Source: Setomelanomma holmii
Taxonomy: Eukaryota > Ascomycota > Dothideomycetes > Pleosporales > Phaeosphaeriaceae
Length of the DNA: 64,000 nt
NCBI GenBank assembly: GCA_010015745.1
Contig: ML978208.1
Location: 156,691-220,690, forward strand
Direction: 5' to 3'
Shown piece by piece: positions 54,829 to 64,000 of this stretch. The notes beneath the pieces were generated by a model. It had not been told where the DNA came from. It worked only from the letters and a program-made list of their open reading frames with translations, and ran no database searches. Positions within the stretch are counted from its first letter, which is position 1; each line of letters starts with the position of its first letter. The position numbers and the translations under genes were made by a program.

Positions 54829-55766
54829 TCATACGAATTTCTTGAGTACCATGAACAATAATGCCGCAACGACGCCATAGATGCAAGTGTCAAGTACAGC
54901 CAAAGAACGATCCGGACTTCGCTGTGCCAATTGGCCCACTGCGGGCGGCTGTGAAGTCCGTGTTGGCCTGGGTATAGGAGTCGAGGAAATGGGCGGTACA
55001 GGAGCGGCGGCCACGGCTGCGGATGGGGTTGTGGAAGCTGTGGTGGTTTCTCTGTTCCGAGGTGACGAGTCAACTGCCTTGCCTTTGCCTTTAGCGGTGT
55101 CTTCGTTTTTGCTATCTTCCGTACCCAGTTCATCGCGGTATGCAAGACGTAGCTCTTCCGGTATGGTTTCCTCCTTTCGCTTGCCTTCTTTTGCCTCGAT
55201 CTCTTGGACCAGATCTTCCCTCTCCTTCATAATCTCTCGGTTGCTCTTGCCACAGGCCGGGCACTTCCAGGCCTCGCTCTCCTTTGCCATCCTCTCCCGC
55301 GCCTCTTTGCTACACTCGATGCCACCAATCTGGCCCTTGGCGTCGGTGTCTATAAAGCTTCGTATGGCGACCAGCGCGGTCCTGACACCCCAGGCAGGCT
55401 GCCATGTCTCTTCATGGTGGCCCGAAATACTCAGACAGATCTCACGATTCACTTCGAAGCGGCCAGTCGGGGTGAGAAAGCGGAATGACGGCGGTCGAAG
55501 AGGATACTGGGATGGTAGGATAATACGACCGTGGTAGATGCCGCCGGCATACGCGGAGGGCGAGGGTGGGCCCCGCAGTGTGAAGTGCCACTCGAAGAGG
55601 TTCTCTTCTTGGGGCTCGGCATGATAGTCTGGAGATGGCGCGGTCGAGAGCTCTGCAGCCTCCTTCACTGCAGGTTGTAAGTCCACATTCGTAGTGTAGG
55701 AGAGGACAGCTTACGTATCCGCTTGATAGTCGGATTCTTGGTGTTGAACTGCCCTCGCGTCGACAT
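54829..55766 (-). CDS. ubc6: Ubiquitin-conjugating enzyme E2, Ubc6/UBE2J type
   Basis: ER-anchored E2 enzyme of the ERAD pathway. Exon 1 is 55766-55715 (MSTRGQFNTKNPTIKRI) and exon 2 is 55667-54829; the join gives KRILKEAAEL, exactly as in the family (891 nt, 296 aa). The UBC fold shows FEWHFTLRGPPSPSAYAGGIYHGRI and PLRPPSFRFLTPTGRF. The active-site Cys is in NREICLSISGHHEETWQPAWGVR, the variant UBC active site typical of Ubc6. A CPACGKSN segment, a charged linker and a Thr/Ala/Pro-rich spacer lead to a C-terminal tail anchor (TCIYGVVAALLFMVL). The start codon choice is supported by conservation. It is intact. Confidence 0.95.
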
Positions 55767-56814
55767 GGTCACGATGTCAGTGTCAGTACCGAAAGAGAGG
55801 CTGTGATAACACGCCTGGACACGGGCTACTCCAGTGACTATCTGCTGGCAACGCTTGCGAGTTTGCGGCCACAGTTGCTAGAGGGCTGACGTGGGTGGTG
55901 GACTGCGCCTTTGGAAGCAATCGCCCGCCGTGCCGCTCCCGCGACGTCTGGCATTAGCGCGTCGCGGCTGTTTGTTAGCATCTCAAGCATCTTCTTGCGA
56001 TACTTGCGCCCACGACGGTGGCACATGTTTCGAGGCCACAGTAGACAGATTTGGGTACCATTCACTTGCGAGTCAGCAATTAGCTAGCAGCAAACCCGTG
56101 ACCCTACAGTCCCGCTCTCGGCGGCGCAGGATCCTCGCCGGTCTCGTGAAGACAGTCTCGCACATGAGCAGACTTGAGGCAGTGCGAGGTGAGATCAGGT
56201 TTCGAGACGTTGTCGACGAAGGGATCCAGCACGCTGCTAGAGCGTTCATCTTCTGTATTTCGCTTGTCTGTCAAGACGCAGTGTCTTCGGTCCTTTATGC
56301 AAGGCACGATGCGCCGCGATCTCTCTCCCGGCGGCCCTTCCCGTCAATCGCACATCAGCAACCCACACGCTGCCTAGACGATCGACGTCTCACATGTGTG
56401 CTTTCTATCATAAAAATTGATGCTTCTACTTGACACACTCCCCCACCACTCCTCCAGACATGCATCTCGTCGCCATCTGCTTGCAGCGCCGCGATCCCTG
56501 CTGCGTGCGTCATAGCCTGCCGCCACCATGTCGGCATCCAGAACGTCCACCGCCCGATTCCTGCTGCCATGTCCCCACTACCCTGGCAGTGTCTCGCTCG
56601 CGCGCTTCTCTCTGCATGTGCCCGGAGAAGGCACCGCGTGCATTGGACACGAGCCGGAGAATTAGGCTGCTGTGCGCGTGGGACCATCGCGTGCTTGGAG
56701 CCGCGATGATAAGGTTGCGGCTCTCTGCCGTGCTACGTCCCGCTTGTTCGCCGTTGTTTGAACTTAGAGCCACCACCTGTTGAATATCCTCAAGCGCACA
56801 TCTCCGCCTCTACC
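55767..56814. other. Divergent intergenic, UBC6 / heme-oxygenase-like
   Basis: About 1 kb with overlapping short frames on both strands and no domains. It should hold both promoters. No repeat or RNA gene was recognised. Confidence 0.45.
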
Positions 56815-58013
56815 ATGCTAGAAAAGGGCGAGGCAATACCTCGGCACCAGGAGACGGCGGATCTGCCAGTCTCGTTGTCTGGCGAAATAAATGCTGCTAC
56901 TCGGTACGTACTCTTCTGTACCACTGGCATCGAAGTCCAATCTGTGGCGCTCATTGACACTCGTGTAGCAACCACCACACGGCACTTAACCGCCTCATAA
57001 CAAGCCGTCTGCCCCTCGCACTACCCCCGCATGCGCCTGATCCCTCGCTCTACGCTACCGGACTTTTACACTTTGCGCACATTTTCCTGACATTCGAATC
57101 GCTATGGGCCGACATCCTGCGCGACCACGCTGCCCACGAACCATCGACGACCTCGGCGTCCATATGTCAGCCCACCTCCCCGCTGCTGTCCTATCTCCTT
57201 GTCAACCCATATGACTTGCCCTCATTCTTCACATCCACTCTAGGTGCTCCAACAGAGCCCTCGCCACAGCTCCTCGCTTTCCTACAAACCGTCAGGCCGC
57301 GGGGTTTGTTGCGGTCGGCACGCCTGAAGAGGGACTTGGAACATTTGCTAGGTTTGCATCCCACCGATCTTGAGGTGCTGCTGGCCAAATACCCAGGTGA
57401 CGAGGTGGCCCAGTTCTGTGCACACATCAGAAACACGGTGCATGAGAAGCCGTGGACGTTGGTCAGCTATGCCTGGTGTTTCTACATGGCCGTCTTCTCG
57501 GGTGGACGATGGATACGCGCAGGCCTGCTGAGAGCTGGGCCAGACTTCTGGCTGGCATGCGGAGCGAGTGAGAAGCGCGGAGACCTGAATCTTCCCGAAC
57601 GAGGCTTGTCCTTTTGGCATTTTCCCGGTCAATTTGACGGCGAGGATATCAAGATTGAGTTCAAGGCACACCTTGCGGCTGCAGAGGGTCTGTTTACAAC
57701 CGATGAGCGCGTCGACATCATAGAAGAGGCAAAGAACATCTTCGAGCACTGCGCGAATCTGGTGCAAGAATTGGACAACATGACCGACGCACACCGCGCC
57801 GAACATGACCCATCCAAGGACAAGGCGTTGCAGGAGATGGCTAATGGGGAGAAGACATTGAGCATCAGATCGTCAGCTGATAACCCCCAGCGCGTCTCGT
57901 CCATAGACAAACCCACTGATCGAATTGTGCGCTTCATTCGACGTCCGGAGGTTATAGGAACAATTGTGGCATTGGGTTGCCTCGTATGCGTTACTTCACT
58001 GAGACCGCAGTAG
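56815..58013 (+). CDS. Heme-oxygenase-like, tail-anchored protein
   Basis: Member of the heme oxygenase-like fold superfamily, which in true heme oxygenases cleaves haem to biliverdin, iron and CO at the ER surface. Exons 56815-56903 and 56969-58013 join as ATR|NHHTALNRLI (1,134 nt, 377 aa). The N-terminal His of NHHTALN is in the place of the proximal haem ligand. A helix with FAHIFLTFESLWADIL follows. The distal helix has SYAWCFYMAVFSGGRWI, with the Gly-rich turn of the family. The C-terminus ends in a short hydrophobic tail (VIGTIVALGCLVCVT), as in membrane-anchored heme oxygenases. The fungal proteins of this type are divergent, so enzymatic activity is not assured. Confidence 0.8.
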
Positions 58014-58957
58014 TGGTCACCCAGTCATGTTGTTTTGCACGTCAGCTTGTCTTTCCGGCGGCATAATATCCGATGCAATTTGGTCACGGCATTGTAGCAT
58101 TTTGTTGTACGGTGTCGCGTGTTAACGCATGTTTGCATGGGCAATGGTTTGAAGCAGGATACCCTAGATCATTTGGAGCACACAGCAGCCTAACACACAA
58201 TTTATTCTTCAAGGAGTAATCGAGGTTATACCCTAGCAGAGCCCAGTCTCTTACAAATTGACGCCTTGTGCTCAAGTCATCATTTGCATTCGTTGCCGTC
58301 GAAGAAGCCATGGGTCATGGTCTCGACAAAGGAGCACGCGAATCTTCCCTGTGATTCGGCTACATTAGTATTAAATGATGTACCTCTGCCCAAGCCATAG
58401 CGCTTGACCTCACTTACTTATCGCTTCCTCCTCAACCATTTCCGGCATCCGACGTACATCCGCTAGCCAAGCAGCAGCAGTACATGTTCCCACATCCCGG
58501 TGTAGCTTGCTCCGGAATGCAAAGGTCATATGTTCGTCCCTGTAATCGCGCGCGCACCCAACTCTAGGTCGAACATGTCGGAGTACCGGACCGTCCGGTG
58601 GCCGTGCACTTTACCCCAGATTCAAGCCCTGCCAATACCCGGAGCCTCATGACAGCATTCTTCAGGTATATTAAGCCGGCCTTCTAGTGATGTCCTCGGA
58701 CCTACTATGGAACTTTCCAACCCTGTTCCTCGGCTCTCTCATTGGCCATCATAGATGAAGGAACATGATTTTTATCATTTGACCACAAGAAGAGCCGGAG
58801 GCAACGGCGCAAATGCAGTCGTAATTAGGACATGATATGAACCTGTATTACACCGAACAGCGGCCAATGGCCCAATTGTGCTGGCTATAAGACTTCGCCT
58901 GCTACCATGTTGGTGCCTGTAAGGAAGTGACGTCCAGTAAAGCCTTCAGATTCCACC
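58014..58957. other. Intergenic with GH131 promoter
   Basis: About 0.9 kb. A 75-codon minus-strand frame at 58311-58084 starting MASSTATNANDDLST has no further support. The right end is the GH131 promoter. Confidence 0.4.
58864..58890 (+). promoter_or_regulatory. CCAAT boxes and TATA element of the GH131 gene
   Basis: Two CCAAT pentamers (58864-58868 and 58872-58876) are followed by TATAA at 58886-58890, 68 nt before the ATG at 58958. The arrangement resembles a strong fungal promoter of the HAP-complex type. The assignment is by pattern only. Confidence 0.45.
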
Positions 58958-59876
58958 ATGCACACCCAAAATCTCCTCTCACTTGTCGTTGCGGCCTCGA
59001 CCGCCCTGGCTCATCCCCACAAGCAAGTCCGGGCTGCTGACCCCAAGTGCACAATCGTCTTTGATGGTCGCGTTCCAGTCGGCACTGCACCCACTTTTTT
59101 CGACACGTATGCCACGAATACCATTTTCAATCCTGATTACGTCAAAGGAAACGACCTCAAATGGAGCGATATCCTCAAATTCCCCAACGACTCATCGCGC
59201 TTCGATGGCACCAAGTACACAGCCGTTGAAGTCACTTTATCCGACAAGTCCATCTTCCAGCAACAAAATGGTTTCCGACGAGCAGGTCTCCAGTTTCTCA
59301 ATGATGCATCCGATGGCGAGGGCGGCAAGGGCGTGAAGACGCTGCACTGGAGTGTAAAGCAGGATCCTTCGAGGCCCCTGAACTTGACACACGAATACCT
59401 GAACGTGTGGCACGAAACCACGGATTACTCGGCCGACCAGATCCAGTTTCAGACCGGCACGCTCATTGGCAAGTCTAGTGCAGACAAGAACAACTTCAAA
59501 ATTTTGGACCGCAGTGGCAATTCGCTTTGGTCTGTTGCCATTGACCAGAAGAACTGGCAGAACTTTGCTGTCACGCTAAACTATAATACCAAGTAAGTCC
59601 CATCTCACACAAATGGCAAGTGCAAGATGTACTGACCAAGTTCACAGCCAAGTAACAATCTACTATTCTGTAGGCGACGCCGCACTCAACGCTGTCGCAA
59701 CGAACAAGTCTGCCAACCTTGCTGGTGGCGGTCAGTTCCAGCTTGGCATACTCAAGAAGCCTACTGGAACCTCTGACGTTGTAAACAGTGGCTACCAAGA
59801 AAATAATCTGAACGAGGGCCAGATCTACGGTGGCATCTATTTGGAGGACTCGGCCAACGGTTGTGTCTCGGTATAG
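58958..59876 (+). CDS. Secreted GH131 family beta-glucanase-like protein
   Basis: Glycoside hydrolase family 131 proteins are fungal extracellular enzymes acting on beta-1,3/1,6 or 1,4-glucans. Exons 58958-59592 and 59648-59876 join as YNTNQVTIYY (864 nt, 287 aa). The signal peptide MHTQNLLSLVVAASTALA precedes CTIVFDGRVPVGTAPTFFD, the usual start of the domain. The middle has QNGFRRAGLQF, LHWSVKQDPSRPLNLTHEYLNVWHE and FQTGTLIG, and the end has GGGQFQLGILKKPTG and GQIYGGIYLEDSANGCVS, a family-typical C-terminus. The length equals one catalytic module, without a carbohydrate-binding domain. It is convergent with the second carboxylesterase. It is intact. Confidence 0.9.
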
Positions 59877-60266
59877 GCGACGGACTACTCCTTCGACTAC
59901 ATGCTCACGCCCATCTGTGGCCCCTTCGTTTTGCGCTGTAAATACTATATCACTTGCTTGTACATACTAGGCAGCATGCATATGTCCAATATTGAAATGA
60001 AGGAGCATATAGCATTTACACGACACCTCGCTCACGCAAGAACGTATGGCTGAAGTGAAGGGCATGACATTATTTTTGTTTTTGTTCGATCGCCTTTTGG
60101 AATACCGAGTGCCTAAATGCTGACTCGCTCAGGGTTTGGAGACGGACTAGCCTATCTTCCTCTCAGAGATGGGCAACTGTATTCGGCTATCTATCATACG
60201 GACACGGAAGACGTAGTCGCACGATACAGAACCTGACCTTGTCTACAAAGCTTGGGCTTCAGTACC
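59877..60266. other. Convergent intergenic
   Basis: 3' flanks of GH131 and the esterase. Nothing else is supported. Confidence 0.5.
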
Positions 60267-62039
60267 TTATCGAACAATACTGTTTATGAAGGCGACACCT
60301 TCCTTTCGATCTTGATCTGGCTCTATGTAGCTGACATCAGCTCGAAAGACAAAGTTGGTGACATTTTTAGAGTACTGTGGCCAAGCGGGCACCCCGGCTA
60401 CTATATCAAAAGTCAGTATTCGTTCGCTTGGATAGTTTCTTTGACGCAGGCTTACCACCGTGGCCATTCGGATCCAGATCGTACGCGAATGAGGTCCACA
60501 TTCTCATGACTTGGCGAGAGAGCGCGATATTTGCGGTGCTGTTGCCCAGTGGGGTGATATTCTGTTCGGTGTTACCAAACACAAAGGGGATCTGCAAGTC
60601 GTAAGCCTACAGGTTTTGTTTCTTAGCACATTCTATGATCACTCACCTCAGAGAAGTGATTGACTCCTATAGTATTGGGCGTATTATTGAACTTTGGCGC
60701 GTCCCATCGGTACGAATACACATTGTCGACATATACACTCATCCTCTCGGCCAACAGCCTCCTCGGCGCAAACATTGTCAAATCAGTTGCTGTGCTCTGA
60801 TAACGCTTGTACTGTAGTCCGTATTCCGGCCAAGTTCTGTTGCCCCATCCGTATGGCTCACCGAGTGTAGGATCGTTCGGGTAAAGCTCTAGCAATTTCT
60901 TTGCTTCTTGTTCGTTGACGTTCCAGCGGTTGGAAGTCAGTAGTTGTTCGATAGCTTGCTCGTCTGTGTTGACACCGTTGACGCCAAAGCCCTCATCTGT
61001 GTTGGTACCCAGTATAAGAGGTATACGGGTGAACTTCCCCTGCATCAGACTTTCTTGTCCGTATCGTGGAACGAAAGAGTCGTCTATGACATGAAACCAT
61101 TCAAGACCTTGGTATCCATAAGGCGCAATGCTCTTATAAGGCACATCGCGGAGACACTGTAGTGTATCGCTGGCATTGGAACAGCCAACCGATTGAGTCA
61201 AGTTGTCGTACATATGCTGATACCAGTCAGAGCCGTTGAGTGGTGCGCCAACTGCGCTGCCACTCTCCAAGATTGCAGCGCGGAAAAGACCGTGGCTCTC
61301 GCCATTATAAGCATTGATGTGATCGCCGACTGAATATGCGCCTGCTGATTCTCCCCATAGGGTTATTTTTCCAGGATCTCCGCCGAAGCTGGAGATGTGT
61401 TTGTTCACCCATTTCATCGCGTTCCGCTGGTCTAGTAGACCGAGATTTGGAGTCCCAGTCTTCGCTATCTCTTCACTATAGAGGAAGCCAAATGCCGCCA
61501 TACGGTAGTTGATGGAGATTCCAATGACTGGCTTGTCATTGAACACTGATTGTTGGACGATGTAGCTCATGTTATACCTCTGCCTGTTAGAAGTTCCACT
61601 TCATCAGTTTCTAGAAGTCGACAGACACTTACCTGGGATCACTCGTTGCGCCTTGCTGCCATCCGCCGCCATATATCCACAATAGCACTGGTAGGTTTGT
61701 TTGGTTTGTCGTAGGCTTGATGACATTCAGATGCAGACAGTCCTCCCCTAGTTTGGTCCATCCTTGCTTGACGAGCAAGGTAGTGTCCGAACCGTAGCCA
61801 GTGCAGTCGATGCCGTATTGAGTAACATTGTAGTGCGTGCGCGGTGTATTTCTGCTCACCTCCGAGGGTGCGAAGCGGACAGGCTTTAGAGCATACTTGA
61901 TGCCCAGAAAGAGATCCTGGCTGAACTCAGGCAGATGACGTCCATGAAATATGCCCGCATCTGAGTGTACGATGGGAGTATGCGCAGAGGCCTTGAGAGC
62001 GATGCATGCAGCCCAAAGGAGTAGGTTTGGCAAGACCAT
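60267..62039 (-). CDS. Secreted carboxylesterase type B, second copy
   Basis: Type B carboxylesterase/lipase with a signal peptide (MVLPNLLLWAACIALKASA). Four exons: 62039-61633, about 61577-60647, 60606-60456 and 60400-60267 (540 aa). The acceptor of intron 1 is ambiguous: GCAGAG|GTATAAC gives DPRYNMS, while an upstream CAG six bases earlier adds two residues, and both keep the frame. The oxyanion region is LLWIYGGGWQQG, the nucleophile elbow is GESAGA, the acidic residue is in GTNTDEGF and the catalytic His is in GVNHFSE. Exon 3 adds IPFVFGN and VMRMWTSFAYDLDPNGHG. It is not a close copy of the esterase at 7.4 kb. With GH131 beside it, a role in plant or microbial polymer breakdown is possible but unproven. 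Confidence 0.9.
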
Positions 62040-63559
62040 AATGTCGCATCTGCAGTCAACGAATATTGATCATCCACATAATGTGCGCTGTGGCAGCGTT
62101 CTGCCTATGTATGCCTTGAAATGCCTCGACGAAGGCCCTCCGTGGAACGAGGTAGCGACTGCCGTCGCCGTCGTCGATACAAATAGTTTCCACCAATAGC
62201 AAGCCGGTAGGGTACTTCATCTGGCAATGTGTGGTCTTCCAGAACTGATGAAGGATAGCTATGACGATACGTGCCTCAAGATATGTATTAGACGACTCCC
62301 TCCGCTTTAAGCCCCTCGCTGTACGGGCAAGAGCTACTGTCCGCATGATTGGGGAAGGCACCCTCCACGGTGGAATCAACAGCATAGAGGTGTGGTGAGG
62401 CGGGTTGATTTAACCGGGAAAGTAGACAACCCTTGATACGCCACCTGATCGGCGACTCCCCATAATCCCCGGAAGATCTTCCCCACGCGATGTTCTCCGC
62501 ATTCAAGTCGAGCCTCAACGATCATTCCACCTCCCTTAAGCTCCTAGCGAAAGTCCGAAATAATCACAAGATTTCGTAGTTCACATGCTCCAGACGCTCA
62601 TCTTGATTCAGATGACCCAGCGATGTTGAAGGACCCCCGAGTGTATGCTTAGCTGATATGTTCTTCATCAGAGAACTAAAAGCACTTGCTCTAGCCAAAA
62701 TTCAACACCGTCTTAAGGTGAAATAGCAAAGCGAACTATTTGCTAATTGTGTAAGAGAAGTTTATACTATCACTTAGCCCTCTAGTTCGATGCGCTTAGC
62801 AGTAGCTCAGGTCGCTGCAGACTATAGTAAAGGTTGCAAGGAGAGCAAATATTCTATGATCTTCTTTATGAGGGCGGGGATTTTGTGGTGGACTTTTACA
62901 AGACACTTCATCTTTCGTGGTAGCTTGTAGCTGAATAATAGCCCTCCTATAGTAATCTATTTGCATTCAATACATTATTCAAAGAAGAGTGAAGATGCTC
63001 ACATCATGGCAACCGTGATAGCGGGGATCAGATGGCAGCCGCAGGGGTAGGCGCCATTAGCTCCCTAGCCTATAACACAATCCAATTCAACGCGCTGTCT
63101 GTAGCAAAAAGTACCAAAACACCTCAATTCGTGAACCACCTAGCTGTCTTGTGCAGTGCCTGCGCCTACATCTTTCTATGACTTTGTGTACACAGAAGCC
63201 TACAGCTCAAAGCGATCATGGCTTAGGCGTCAGTTCAACTTCCTTACCTCAAACCACCTAACCTACCACCTGCCCCTCTATCTAGCGAACCTCAGGTTTT
63301 GGAGTTAACAGCTGTGTGTTGGAACTACTTATCTCATCACAGAGTAGTTGCGCTTAAGCATTACTTTATTATCAAATACGGACGTACTATTAAAGGGATT
63401 AAAGGCTAAGTACTTTTATTTCTTAAGTACTATCTAGAAGCTTACTCTAGCTTTCTAAAACTCTACGTAATGTATTGTAACGTATTCCACCATCGAGCTG
63501 GTCACCTCATCAAGCTGGTCAGTTTCTGCCAAGAGCACCTACTCCCCTATCAACACAAC
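62040..63559. other. Gene-free, TA-rich right flank
   Basis: No gene is supported. From about 62.6 kb the sequence becomes rich in TA steps and CTAG/TTAAG motifs, unlike the region to the left. It runs into the transposase relic, so part of it is probably the element's 5' region and other decayed repeats. The left end of the element was not found. Confidence 0.5.
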
Positions 63560-64000
63560 ATGGTTCAACAACAAAATGCGACTGCAGCTAACAAATAAGG
63601 TAAGATTGAACTTGATCTTCTTGCCTACTAGAATAACCAGTTTTTAAGCCTCTGATGCGCTGCTGACGCGTTTAATGTACCACGCTCTACATTAACTAGC
63701 TGATACAAGAGAATCAGCTACAGGCCTGCTGCACGCAACGCTCGCTACAAGCTCACTGCAACTGAAGATCAGACAATCGTCTAATATATCCTCAACCTTG
63801 ATTCGCGAGGATTTGCGCCCTGGCTGTGCGAGGTAGCAGATGTGGCTGATAAACTACTGGGTGTATGCGGTGGCAAGCTAGTAGGCAAGCACTAGGCTGA
63901 GCGCTTTGTAATGCGTTTAGATGAGCTCAAGATGGCCTTCATGTTACGAACAAAGAAACGACTGGCAAGGGACACATAGGGCACACGCAATAACGCAAGA
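63560..64000 (+). mobile_element. Fot1/pogo-type transposase relic, RIP-like, partial
   Basis: From ATG 63560 one frame shows the N-terminus of a fungal Fot1/pogo DDE transposase: a helix-turn-helix stretch (FNVPRSTLTS), then the CENP-B-type DNA-binding region with YILNLDSRGFAPWLCEV and ADVADKLLG. It carries seven stops: TAA 63596, TAG 63629, TGA 63653, TGA 63701, TAA 63782, TAG 63893 and TAG 63977. Those at 63782 (before YILNLD) and 63893 (between KH and AERFV) fall where the family has Gln and Trp, so they fit CAA to TAA and TGG to TAG changes. No frame loss is visible between the stops. The element is cut by the window end; its catalytic domain and right terminal repeat lie outside. Confidence 0.85.

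Overview
The window is nuclear DNA of a filamentous ascomycete (Pezizomycotina; a Dothideomycete-like fungus is my guess, low confidence). The evidence is short (about 48-100 nt) GT..AG introns with GCTAAC/GCTGAC-type branch sites, fungal housekeeping genes (HCS1, BRE2, ENP1, NDE1, POL3, UBC6), a HET-domain gene, secreted carbohydrate-active enzymes, and a mutation-riddled Fot1/pogo transposase at the right edge. I rebuilt exon joins by hand from frame and splice signals. Most multi-exon models close exactly in frame.

Layout. 0.6-3.3 kb: HCS1 helicase (-). 4.5-23.5 kb: an accessory block in which intact genes (secreted carboxylesterase, arrestin-like protein, 2OG-Fe(II) oxygenase) alternate with genes broken by one or a few premature stops or frameshifts: a Cys-rich membrane protein, a second arrestin, an MFSD1-like MFS transporter, a pRiA4b-fold protein and a HET protein. 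23.9-25.5 kb: group II PLP decarboxylase. 26.2-37.6 kb: conserved core with BRE2/ENP1 (divergent), a DUF427 protein, NDE1, a PQ-loop protein and a multi-pass protein with a GC-AG intron. 38.2-39.6 kb: decayed F-box/LRR-like gene. 40.0-43.5 kb: POL3, divergent from a GNAT acetyltransferase. Then an amidohydrolase, a GH20 enzyme with a C-terminal anchor, a fungal GT31-like glycosyltransferase, a frameshifted unknown gene, UBC6, a tail-anchored heme-oxygenase-like protein, a GH131 enzyme and a second secreted carboxylesterase. 62-64 kb: gene-free, ending in the transposase relic.

Main message. Housekeeping genes are flawless, while neighbouring accessory genes carry stops in otherwise perfectly open frames. 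The sites where the lost residue can be guessed fit Gln, Arg or Trp codons changed by C-to-T or G-to-A transitions. That is the expected product of RIP-like or deamination mutation plus relaxed selection, and it matches the transposon at the right end. I saw no new kind of system, no RNA genes, no CRISPR and no convincing biosynthetic cluster.
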